DNA from: Panorpa germanica
Taxonomy: Eukaryota > Arthropoda > Insecta > Mecoptera > Panorpidae
Length of the DNA: 64,000 nt
Reading direction: 5' to 3'
Assembly (NCBI GenBank): GCA_963678705.1
Contig: CAVMBN010000176.1
Span: forward strand, 1-64,000
This document shows, in pieces, positions 11,401-19,672 of this stretch. Within the stretch, counting starts at the first letter, position 1, and every line of letters starts with the position of its first letter. The notes beneath the pieces are model-generated. The model was not told where the DNA came from and made no database searches. It saw nothing but the letters and a program-made list of their open reading frames with translations. Both the position numbers and the translations under genes were made by a program.

Positions 11401-12476
11401 TGGTTATTAGTCATTGCTTGAACCTGAACAGTCCCTTTACCTACAGCTTTAACACAATCACCATTTGCAGTCATCACATTACGAGTAATATTTTCATCAA
11501 ATGGTGTGTACTCAGAGAACACATCACTACTATTTACTATGTGACTCGTCGCTCCACTGTCAACATAGAAAAAATCATCAGTTTTTTCAGTATTCAGAAC
11601 AAGACTTGACGACGCAAAAAGTATAATTGACTCATTTGTCCTACATGCCTTATCATTTGATTTATTACTTATCTCAGGTTTAGGTCTTCCATCTGCCTTC
11701 CATTTATTACAAAAAATTATTTTATGTGGACCTTTACAATAATTACAAATATATTGCTTTTGGTTAGATTTATATCCTCTATATTTCTCATTCTTACCAC
11801 TGCCAGAGGGTTTATGAGTGAGAAGTGCTTCATGACTAATGTTCTCTTTCCCATTTAACGTCCTCTCATACATACAGAGTTGTGTAGTGAGGTTATCTAA
11901 GGTCCTTTCTTTTTTAGACACAAGCATCCAACTAGATCTAAATGAAAAATAATTTTCAGGCAAAGAATCCAATATTTTACAAGTTAATAATAAATCTGGC
12001 AATTTTGAACTTCCATCCTTTGTAAGTTCAACATTTAAGTCATTCCATATGTTTTTCAATTTAGAGGTATGACTTGCAATGTCATCTAATTCATTCCTCT
12101 TATAACTAAAAAATTGCAAACATAAATCAAAGGCTCGATCCTCAGCAGACCCATCAAAAAGCCGATTCAGTTCACTCCAAACTTCAGCAACACTTGTAAA
12201 TCTCATTACAAGCTTCAGAATGTCCTCAGTCATATTAGTTGTCAGCACTAACAGTGCACAGCTATCAATTTTAAGAAATTCTTCAAGTTTCTTGTCAAAT
12301 TCCGATTTCTCAGTTGTCGTAGCACCTAGCTCAGGCAGCTGAGGAGCTTTTATTTTTCCTTCCACAACATCCAATGCTCCCTTTATACTACGTAATAGAA
12401 TAATTGCTTTGTATTTCCACGTAGTCCAGTTATTTTTACCTTGAAGTAATCCAATTTGTATTCTTAGGGAATCCAT
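8478..12476 (-). CDS. Copia gag-pol polyprotein
   Basis: One frame of 1332 residues with all expected domains in Copia (Ty1) order. The Gag-like region spans residues 1-280 and has a zinc knuckle at C244, C247, H251, C256. The protease has the DSG triad at 306-308. The integrase has an HHCC-type zinc region (around H447 to C477/C480) and the DDE residues D506, D567 and E602, the last two spaced 35 apart. The reverse transcriptase runs from about 850 with catalytic D930 and FVDD at 1016-1019. RNase H has acidic residues near D1180, E1221 and D1256. Integrase before RT separates it from Gypsy. No frameshift or stop is present, so it may encode a working element. The start is the first ATG, 103 bases inside the 5' LTR, preceded by the primer-binding site. 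Confidence 0.95.
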   Translation of the reverse strand: MDSLRIQIGLLQGKNNWTTWKYKAIILLRSIKGALDVVEGKIKAPQLPELGATTTEKSEFDKKLEEFLKIDSCALLVLTTNMTEDILKLVMRFTSVAEVWSELNRLFDGSAEDRAFDLCLQFFSYKRNELDDIASHTSKLKNIWNDLNVELTKDGSSKLPDLLLTCKILDSLPENYFSFRSSWMLVSKKERTLDNLTTQLCMYERTLNGKENISHEALLTHKPSGSGKNEKYRGYKSNQKQYICNYCKGPHKIIFCNKWKADGRPKPEISNKSNDKACRTNESIILFASSSLVLNTEKTDDFFYVDSGATSHIVNSSDVFSEYTPFDENITRNVMTANGDCVKAVGKGTVQVQAMTNNQWNNLTLTDVWYVPDIKKNLFSTLAAHDKQINSEFVSNVAGCQFKINGKLMLFGSRNHPGGLYKLDMRIVFPQVSVNTVNSNDILQLYHERMGHQNKRHVKATIKRELGIEVKLDTELCEGCVYGKTHRRKFGTRDKPDKPGMLISSDVCGPFESSKSGFKYYVIFKDEFSRFRFIYFMREKSEVSEKLKLMLAASENAGHRVRVILSDNGGEYDSNVVRKILQEKGITQRLTMPYTPQQNPCERENRTVVETARAMMHSRNNLPQFLWAEFVNAAIYVLNRTGPSSILEKTPYELWHGKRPYIKHLRIIGSDCYAHVPKQKRKKMDKKALKGILVGYDTDGYRIWCKSGTFIRSRDVVFNERPLSSSVGEVTVIPNKLLENANIVPPQKEICENPPDADEDLSSKSSQEEISGEDELEELENLGRSTVPRLRDRSTLKPPQRYTDFVMSCDTIMNDYNEPTTYEEAMQSQYYSEWKLAMDQEMKSLFDNRTWVLEKLPDGIKPIPCKWVYKVKKNPDGSIERFKARLVIKGYMQKKDVDYNQTFSPVARMSTVRALISVAADEKLQLTQFDISTAFLYGNIDNEGSHIYMKQPNGYKDGSALVCRLQKSLYGLKQAPRCWNQRFNEFLYKLGFKQSDADPCLFVMKNGNEKLMLTIFVDDGLLASNSQEMLNQFLINLKNEFKITYKPADFYLGLEIEHVENGIKLSQSSYAKRILENLKMEECKPVLTPLETSTTTEAGKEMNDIAGYSYRQVVGALMYLMIGSRPDLAFAVGVLSRSLENPTYQDWLKVKRILRYIKGTLDRGIIYKINCEKVLLCYSDADHAGDITTGRSTSGVLSMYAGGCISWISKRQSSVAISTTEAEIVAASEAAKEAVWLKRLMADMVELQSNPDLYIDNEAALKLSQNPEFHKRTKHIRVRHFFVRELVTEDEINVKKISSENQLADLLTKPLPRPRHIVLCNKLGLSAIKNNL

Positions 12477-12560
12477 TGTTCACCATGTGATTATGTAGTT
12501 TAGGTAGCCAAAAAATATAATACGACAGAAACGCAGAACCAATATTTAATCTTTTTTAAA

Positions 12561-12578
12561 CATCTGGGTACCATAACC
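12561..12578 (-). promoter_or_regulatory. Copia primer-binding site
   Basis: Immediately inside the 5' LTR the minus strand reads GGTTATGGTACCCAGATG. This resembles what I recall of the Drosophila copia leader (GGTTATGGGCCCAG), where an internal initiator-tRNA fragment primes synthesis. The assignment rests on position and this resemblance. Confidence 0.5.
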
Positions 12579-12581
12579 TTT

Positions 12582-12745
12582 TGTAGTTTTATTAACTGAC
12601 AACAAATTAACTACTAAATATTTTATATCAATATATAAAATAATAAGAGTAACAAAACCATGTGCTGAAGGCAATTTAATAATTTCAATAATTACACAAA
12701 AACAAAAGCTTATTAATAACAAAGCCTACACGACAAAATTCAATA
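12582..12745 (-). repeat. Copia 5' LTR
   Basis: This is the right-hand direct repeat, the 5' LTR of the minus-strand element. It should carry the promoter, but no TATA box can be singled out in such AT-rich sequence. The edge toward the primer-binding site could be 12579-12582. Confidence 0.85.
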
Positions 12746-12846
12746 ATTTTTTATTTTGATAAAAAAATATATTCTTTTAGTCAATTTATATGTGTCAATG
12801 TATGTGTGCGAGTTTATTTATTATTTCAATTCAAAAATAGAGTTAA

Positions 12847-15052
12847 GGATGTATGAGCGGAAAAATAATTTTCGATTTAAGGGCTTAAAATTTTTTTACG
12901 TGCAGATTTCTTGGCAATGAATTTACTGTTAAAATTTCAGCATAGGTAACCGTTCATATTTCAAAGAAATTAATTGTTGAAAATTGACATAAAATACATT
13001 GTTCTTATGGGGAAATGGGTACATGTGATCATAAATCAATAAATATGAGTATGTTCTGTATTGTGTAGTATAAAAAAAAACTATGCATTAGAAAGGTGAA
13101 TATTGGCGTGACATGTCAATATATTAAAAATACTATGTAACCGTTTATCCTGGAAAGATAATTAGAAATGAAATTCAAATTATGATATTTAAAAAAATAT
13201 TTTTTGCCATATTTGACACTTGGCAACGTTGTACTGCTTTAATAAGCGTCACAGCACGGAAGCGGCAAAAACGGTACATACAAATTTAAATATAACCTCG
13301 TTCAGAGCTGTCAAAATAAATATTACGTGAAAGTAACAGCAAAAATTAAGTACAAAAATTAAGAAAATAGCACTTATGGTATATAGAATTAAAATATTTA
13401 TTAACACTTTAATAATGTAATAACATAACACATTTCAACAAAAAATTATTTTTGTTAATTTTATGAAGGATAAAAATCCTTATGCAGCCAAGTTAATAGA
13501 CACAGTGTCAACTTTAGCAGATTGTACAAATTATTTTCCTCCATTAGTTGTAAGATCATTAACAGCAGACGCACTCTGTGGTATTCCTCTTGTCGGTAAA
13601 ATTTGGTAAACATTATATTCTGGGCACTGAATTGTTTCACTGGCTTTTCCAAAACCGGTGGTTTCTAAATCAAAGAACACAACTGCTGCTGCATTATTAA
13701 TCGTAATTGAACTTTTCGGGACTGGTTCATCAACAAATTCAATCCCAATGTCTAATCCACTCTGCAACTGATAAAAAAAATGTAAACAAATGTAGCATGA
13801 TTCAAATCAGACCATTTTATAATTTGATGATCAGCTTCTCTCCGTAATCTAGCAATGGTACTTGAATCATCTTTTCCAATTAACACCCCAATTTTTACAC
13901 GTTCAGCTGTAAAGTCTTTATTGCGTACAAGCATCTCAACAGACATGTCTGGCTCCATGGCCTTCGAAGTCCTTCTGAAATTTTCACGGCAGTCATGATC
14001 ATTTTTATCATGTCCTCTTTCACATCTCATGCATCGTTTATTTCTCGTACTATATGCAACAACGTAGAATGACCTAAAAAAAACCAATTGTAACAATTCG
14101 AAATAATTAAATTTTACAAATTTTTAATCTTAAATATTTATTACCAGTTAAACTATTATACGTTCTTCCTGTTCCCTTTTTTGCCACCCAGCATCTATAC
14201 TCAATATAACCTCTACTGTATCCTCGTTTGAAAAAACTTTAGGTTATTTTGAATTATATGCTATATTAGTAATAATATAAGTCATTCCTTAGTTTATAAT
14301 AATGTTAATGAATCGTAATACCTTTGATGAGCTATTGGGAAACTTCTTTCTATTTTAATGCTATTCCGGCAACTTATTCGAGCAACATTTTCAATAGCCA
14401 TCCCTACGCAAATCAAATCTGTTAGAATATTGGGGCGATGGGGTGATGTTTTAATCTCGGACATTTTTTTCATCTTCTGACATGCTTTTTTTTACAAATC
14501 GCAAAGACAGGGCATCAGTACACGAATCACACCACATATCATTGGCTCTTTTATTGATTTCAATAATTCGTCGGCCTTCACCAATTGATCCTAAAATGCG
14601 CTAAAATGTTAAACTGCATAATGAGGTTTTATGAAAGATTCAATGCGTATGTTTGATGATTGTGAAAGTACCAAACATACGACAACTTCTAAAAAATTTG
14701 TAAACAATTTACATGTATAAATGGATAATATAAAATATAATATTAAATACAATCATTATACATACCGTAGTTCCAAACACATATTAAATGAATTACTATC
14801 TATTCCTAGTGGTCGTTCTTTAAAAAATAATCCTTTCTTGTCAAGCTTTTGAGATATACCCATTTTTAAATGTCAAAAATTTAAATTTATTCCAATGTCA
14901 CATGGAAAAAAATAAACAAAAATAAGCTGTGTTGCCAAATGTAAAATTCACGTCACGTGATAATTTTGTTCCCTTTACCCCGCAAATGCTCAAGCCTATC
15001 CCCACCCTTCAAAATTCACTATTACCATTACTACGCCCTCGCTCGTACATCC
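12847..15052 (-). mobile_element. TTAA-flanked TIR transposon, 2.2 kb, degenerate
   Basis: TTAA occurs on both sides (12843-12846 and 15053-15056). Just inside, the left end GGATGTATGAGCG and the right end, read in reverse, GGATGTACGAGCG differ at one base of 13. Removing the interval with one TTAA restores the Helitron-like repeat, whose copy at 16391 onward has TTAA at this position, so the insertion boundaries are well supported. Inside are minus-strand coding pieces resembling metazoan Mutator-like transposases plus a DEDDh-type exonuclease fragment. TTAA duplications are typical of piggyBac and Kolobok; the coding pieces are not piggyBac-like. The superfamily is left open. Confidence 0.8.
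13531..14863 (-). pseudogene. Mutator-like transposase with exonuclease remnant
   Basis: Pieces appear in order on the minus strand. A first exon starts at 14863 (MGISQKLDKKG) and ends at a GT donor at 14765. About 14591-14326 encodes GEGRRIIEINKRAND and a CDSC cysteine pair, but meets a TAA after a run of A. About 14215-14155 encodes VEVILSIDAGWQKR. The segment 14096-13752 encodes YSTRNKRCMRCERGHDKNDHDC, SSTIARLRREADHQ and WSDLNHA; this CxxC-GHDxxDHDC pattern, with SKAMEPD after it, is familiar from Mutator-like transposase domains of animals. Then 13767-13531 encodes FFDLETTGFG, the DxE signature of DnaQ-like exonucleases, cut short at LTTNGGK. Some gaps may be introns, but an internal stop and the truncated exonuclease argue that it is dead. 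The family assignment is from memory of the motifs. Confidence 0.55.
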
Positions 15053-15142
15053 TTAAATATGAAATGTAATTACGAATTATTTTATTGGATTCAAATCATA
15101 CACGCCAAAAAGACGTCGCTTTGCGACGGGGGTATACTTTAG

Positions 15143-15764
15143 GCTTTAAAAGAGACTTTAAAGAGAAAAAAGTTCTAAGACTTCTAGCATCCCCTGATTT
15201 TCCCCTGAATTTCCTGGAAACCAGTAATTTTGGAAAAACTGGAAAAAAAGTGAGCCCTTTTTTGCTGTATTACTTTTAATTCGTAAAAGATAGAAAGTTG
15301 AAATTTTGCATTTGTATTAAAGAATTCAATGCTGACATATCTCAAAAATTAGAAATTCAAAAGTTGAAAATGAGGGTGGGGGGGGTTTGAAGAAATTCGG
15401 GGGCCCGGTAGGAAACGTGGAGAAAGTTTATATTCTGGATTCTAGAATAATTAAGTATATTATTAATAAAAGAAAATTCAAAATTTTATTTGGCGGCACG
15501 GGGAACCTTATTTTCCGAGTGTAAAAATTGTGCTAGAAAGTTGCAATTTTGTATATAGGCTAACCTTGGTAACTTATTTACTAATCGAAAAAAAAAATCC
15601 CAAATTTTGAAAAAAAGTTGGTCAAATAATGCATAAATTGAAAATATTTTTTATTTTGATATAAAAAATATATTCTTAGTCAGTTTGTATGAAAAATTAA
15701 TTGTTATTATATGTAAAATTAATATAAGACGAGTTTATTTATTATTTCAATTTAAAAATGGAAT
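15143..15764 (+). repeat. Helitron-like repeat, copy B (partial)
   Basis: It begins directly after the terminus of copy A, lacks the first ~100 bases of the repeat, and stops before the terminal hairpin, where copy C starts. It shares TTTCCTGGAAACC, TTAATTCGTAAAAGATAGAAAG and GGGGGCCCGGTA-like blocks with the other copies. Confidence 0.6.
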
Positions 15765-16467
15765 CTTATATTCTTATATGTTTGGTACTGAATTTTGTAT
15801 GGCAGAGCGAAACCGGCTCCATCAATGTTTTTTAAAATTTCCTATTTCGTAGAGAAAAAAATTCTAAGACTTTTGCCGTCCCCGGATTTTTCTCTGAATT
15901 TCCTGGAAACCCGTAATTTTGAAAAAACTGGAAAAAAGTGACCCCTTTTTTGCTGTATTACTTTTAATTCGAAAAAGATAAACAAGTTGAAATTTTGCAT
16001 GTGTATTAAGGTATTCTATGCTGACATTTCTCAAAAATTAGATATTCAAAAATTGAAAAAGGGGGGTTGAAGAAATTCGGGGGCCCGGTATGAAACTTTG
16101 GAGAAAAATCATATTCTAGAGTAATTAAGTATATTAATAATAAAAAAAAATTCAAAATTTTATTTGGGGGCACGGGGGCAGTATTTGCCGAGAGTAAAAA
16201 TTGTGATAGAAAGTTGAAATTTTGTAATTGGTAACTTATTTAAGAATCGGAAAAAAAAAACAAATTTTGAAAAAAAGTTTTATTTTGATATAAAAAATAT
16301 ATTTTCTTAGTCAGTTTGTTTGAAAAATTAATTGTTATCATATGTAAAATTAATATAGGACGACGAATTTATTTATTATTACAATTTAAAAATGGAATTA
16401 AATTTTGACATGAAATTCAAGCCACACACAAAAAACAGACGTCGCTTGCCACGGGGATAAAAGCTAG
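15765..16467 (+). repeat. Helitron-like repeat, copy C
   Basis: The copy starts near CTTATATTCTTATATG and ends with a decayed hairpin (CGTCGCTTGCCACG) followed by GGGGATAAAAGCTAG, then T. This CTAG-T terminus is the strongest Helitron-type signal. It also preserves the TTAA into which the 2.2-kb element inserted in copy A. A (TA)n run follows. Confidence 0.6.
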
Positions 16468-17093
16468 TATATATATATATATATAATCTAAGAAATAATA
16501 TATTATATTACATAAAACATTTATTTTAACCATTAAAAAACTGTAAAACAACGAGAAAAGCAAAAAAAAATGAATTTACTAACATTGGAAACTAGCTCGC
16601 CCTTGCAATTAAACTGCCACTACCTAGATTTTTTAGGGGGCATAAATTTTTAAGTTACTAAATCCAAGTTTATCAACTTAAGCAAGGAGAATAATATATA
16701 ATCTGTTCTGGTTCAAAATAACAATTTATCAAAAAGACATTATTGAAATTGTTTTTGAGCAATTATGAAAATTAAATAAGAAAAACGCAACCCTAGTTGC
16801 GATTGTACCAAGATGGAAATATAAAAACAAACTCTTACAAAATTAATTTTCAACTTTTATTAAATAAATTCCTCATAAAATAATAATTTTCTTTTAACAT
16901 TGTCAAAAGAGGATTTCAATTCATCATCATTGGCCAGGTAATACTTTTTACTAAAGCTGAACAAGAAAATAAAAAATTCAACTTATAAATATTAAGTTAA
17001 TATTATTTTATATTTAGTTGTAGGTTTACATAATAATTTTTATAGGTTTTAAATGAAATATTTAATAAAATTTAACAATTAATTTCCAATATT
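16468..17093. other. Intergenic, (TA)n then nothing recognised
   Basis: It begins with a short (TA)n tract directly after the CTAG end and is otherwise AT-rich with no supported feature. Confidence 0.5.
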
Positions 17094-17625
17094 ATAATGT
17101 TATGAATTTTGTATGGCAGCTCCAAAACGGATCCGCGCATTTTCTTGAAAAATTTTTAGAAATCCATAAATTTGGAAAAAAAGCTACTTTTTTATAGAAA
17201 GTTATAACTTTGCATGCTAACATATTTCAAAAGTCAAAAATTTATAAAGGGGGCGTCCAGAATACTGGGAACCCGTTTGAAAACTTTGGATAAAGCTCAA
17301 ATTTTCAAAATATTGAATTTTTATTTGGGTGCACGGGGGTAGTTTTCTCAGAGAGTAAAAATTGTGTTAGGAAGCTGAAATTTTATATATAGGCTAACTT
17401 TGGTACCCAATTTACAGCTGATATAAAAAAATTCCAAATGTAAAAAAAAAGTTGGTCAAATTTTTGAATAAAAAAAATATATTTCTTTAGTCAGTTCATA
17501 TGAAAAATTACTTTAGTAATAAACGAGTTAATTGTTTCAATTTGAAAATGAAATTACGAATTATTTTAGTGAATACAAATCATACACACTAAGAATACGT
17601 CGCTTTGCGAAGGGACAAACGATAG
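17094..17625 (+). repeat. Helitron-like repeat, copy D
   Basis: A shorter, more diverged copy, with GTATGGCAGC near the left and the hairpin CGTCGC-TTT-GCGAAG at 17598-17612, followed by GATAG then T. One arm of the hairpin has a substitution, suggesting an older copy. Confidence 0.55.
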
Positions 17626-17788
17626 TTCTAATATTATTATTATTATTTTATTATTAATTGTGTGCCTTTCGGCTTTACAATCTAGCGTATTATATTTCTT
17701 AATACATTTCACTCAAACGTGTTTCAATCTTCATTCCGCACACTTTACACATTCTTTCCTCGCTATTTGCCCAGTATCTATTTCCTTT

Positions 17789-18535
17789 CTAAACTAAATG
17801 CGTCTTTTGATGTTGTTTTAAAATGCTATTCCTTGTAAAACGTTTATCACATTTATCACAAGCATATGGCTTTATAGGTAAATGTGTGGTTTTATGTTCT
17901 TTTAAATTAGATGAATACTTAAATGTTTTATTACAGGCATCGCAAGAAAATGGTTTTATAGTTATATGTGTGTTTTTATGTAGTTTTAACTTAGATAATT
18001 TACTAAATGTTTTATTACACTTATCGCAAGAAAATGGTTTTGTAGGTAAATGTGAGTATTTATGCAGTTTTAATGCAGATGAAGAACTTAATGTTTTATT
18101 ACAGACATCGCAAGAAAATGGTTTATTAGCTAAATGTGTATTTTTATGTTCATTTAAAGCATATAATCGTTTAAACGTTTTATTACACACGTTACAAGAA
18201 TGTATTTTCTTTTTCGAATGCTTCAACAAATGTTTAACGATTTTTATCTTATTGTCAAACGATTTGTTACATACGTTACAGATATAAGGCTCCACCGCCT
18301 TATTAAATGTTTCACTTTGTGGTTGTTGATCACTTTTTAAATGTTCAACGAGTTTTTCAACTGTAGAACCCGCAATAGGTGGTGCGCCTAAGTGTTCTTG
18401 AACTTCAGATGAGTCCAGGGGCACATCATTGCAATTACCACTCAGCAAATGTGATGAATCGACATCAGATTCCAATTTAATATAATAGTCTGTCAGATGT
18501 GATAAACCCGCAGCTTCCTCTGATCTGTCGACGGG
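17789..18535 (-). pseudogene. 5'-truncated C2H2 zinc-finger gene, 6 fingers
   Basis: The frame is open from 18535 to a stop at 17789 (248 residues) but has no usable ATG. It opens in mid-family sequence, PVDRSEEAAGLSHLTDYYIKLES, matching residues 58-79 of the protein at 3034. Directly upstream is an in-frame TGA, and the MEDY..IKLE..IKEE part is absent. A Helitron-like end lies about 90 bases further out. Six good fingers follow: the family finger 1 (YICNVCNKSF), then HSCNVC, FSCDVC, FSCDKC, FSCDAC and YACDKCDKRF, ending HLV-stop. All zinc ligands are intact, so loss is recent or an upstream exon supplies a start. Without that exon it is a 5'-truncated pseudogene. Confidence 0.7.
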
Positions 18536-18626
18536 TCACATTGTTCTCCATGTTTAAGATGATTAACTTGGACTTAGTAAAGTAAGTGAACGGTAATGGG
18601 GTTGGATATTACAGTAACATAATCAA

Positions 18627-18825
18627 CTAGAGTTTACCCCCGTCGCTAGCGACGACTGTCTTTTGTATGTGAATTGAATTTCATTTCAAATTTTCCTTCC
18701 GTTTTTAAATTGAAATATTTAACTCGTTCTATATTAATTTAACATATAAAAACAAATAATTTTTTATATAAGCGGACTGAAAAAATATAATTTTTTCAAC
18801 AAAATATAAAATATTTTTAAATTAC
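18627..18825 (-). repeat. Helitron-like repeat, 3' end only, copy E
   Basis: Read on the minus strand, this ends with the perfect palindrome CGTCGCTAGCGACG (18641-18654), then GGGGTAAACTCTAG, then T. The sequence before it matches the 3' part of copy C. It directly abuts the truncated TIR element on the right and lies just upstream of the truncated zinc-finger gene. Confidence 0.6.
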
Positions 18826-19070
18826 CAACAGCTACAAAACATTACCACAGCACTGACCTACTCAACAAATAATTGACGTTAAAATGCATTTCACGTCATA
18901 CAAACATGGCCGACCATTTCTAGCGCTGAAACAATTAAAATTTTTAATTGCTATATCTCCGTCAACATTTGGATATTTTATAAAATAGACACACCAATAC
19001 ACATTAATTAACATCAATTTCAGTCAACAATTGAAAAATCGACTACTAAAAAATGAGGACACAAGCCCAT
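18826..19070. mobile_element. TIR element, copy 2 (truncated)
   Basis: From ACCAACAGCTACAAAACATT to AGGACACAAGCCCATT this matches the right 40 percent of the element at 1613-2248 in the same orientation. The left part is missing, replaced by the Helitron-like end. Confidence 0.75.
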
Positions 19071-19170
19071 TACACAAACGTGACAAATGTGACACACCTA
19101 GACACTTTAAGCAAAAAAAATTTTTTATGTACCTTTAATGAAAACGTCACCAAAAATATTTTGCTGGTTA

Positions 19171-19575
19171 TTCGATATAGCTACTCCTTTTGTTTTGAAT
19201 CTTATAAAAAAACTGTTGCACTTTCGTATATTTTCTGGCGCTTTTAATATAGTGAAAATATGTACAAATCCTGCGTAATATATATTATACCATATTTTTT
19301 GAAAAATAGACAGGATTTATGTTTAAAGTTGACTAATAAATGTAAAATATGACGCCATTTTCATTTATATATGGAACAATGTCATTTTATTTCTAACCTC
19401 TAATTTGACATTTTATTTTTAACCATTAATATTGTCTTTTCCTAAATAAAATATGATATAATGTATAATACGTAAGATTTGTACATGTTTTTAGTATACG
19501 ACAAATGCCATGAAACATACTAAAATGCAGTAGTTTTTTTACAAGATTCAAAACAAAAGGTGTAGCTATATCGAA
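19171..19575. mobile_element. Foldback (long-TIR) element
   Basis: The arm starting TTCGATATAGCTACTCCTTT at 19171 reappears reverse-complemented, ending at 19575. The arms pair over about 45 bases with few mismatches. There is no coding capacity. The interior is shared with 4345-4475, and a lone arm occurs near 21132. It sits next to the last, decayed finger of the gene at 19673-20641. Confidence 0.75.
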
Positions 19576-19576
19576 T

Positions 19577-19672
19577 GGTTTTAACCTTAAGTATGTGTTT
19601 TTAAGTAGTTATGTAGTTTTAATTGTAATGATCGACTAAACGTGCTATTGCATTTAACGCAAAAAACGGTTT
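19577..19672 (-). pseudogene. Decayed tenth finger beyond the stop
   Basis: Past the stop of the gene that ends at 19673, the minus strand still reads as a finger in a shifted frame: VFCVKCNSTFSRSLQLKLH, then a broken KTHT. The stop itself (HLV-TAG-K-P) replaces a Leu codon in the HLVLKP linker. So the ancestral protein had at least one more finger, and the foldback element marks where its 3' sequence was cut. Confidence 0.7.

Larger units (their letters stand above)
8277..12745 (-). mobile_element. Copia-type LTR retrotransposon, apparently complete
   Basis: Two direct LTRs (8277-8445 and 12582-12745) flank one uninterrupted gag-pol frame on the minus strand. The first 148 bases of the two LTRs appear identical; the visible difference is a short indel near the outer end (TGAATAT versus AC). 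Near-identical LTRs and an open 1332-codon frame indicate a recent insertion. The flanks reconstitute the Helitron-like repeat, with a T-rich target duplication of about 5-6 bases (ATTTTT) that cannot be placed exactly because of the T run. The boundaries are uncertain by a few bases. Confidence 0.9.
7690..15142 (+). mobile_element. Helitron-like repeat, copy A (split by two insertions)
   Basis: The repeat is in three pieces: 7690-8276, 12746-12846 and 15053-15142. Joined, they align with copies at 15143-16467 and 17094-17625, which share GTATGGCAGC, TTTCCTGGAAAC, TTAATTCGTAAAAGATAGAAAG and GGTCAAATAA. The right end has a perfect hairpin CGTCGC-TTT-GCGACG (15114-15128) shortly before the terminus CTTTAG. 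Sister copies end CTAG followed by T, the classical Helitron 3' signature. The left end TCTATATATC fits the usual Helitron 5' TC start. No Rep/helicase is encoded, so it would be non-autonomous. The gaps hold the Copia element and the TTAA element. The class is inferred from the ends only. Confidence 0.5.
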
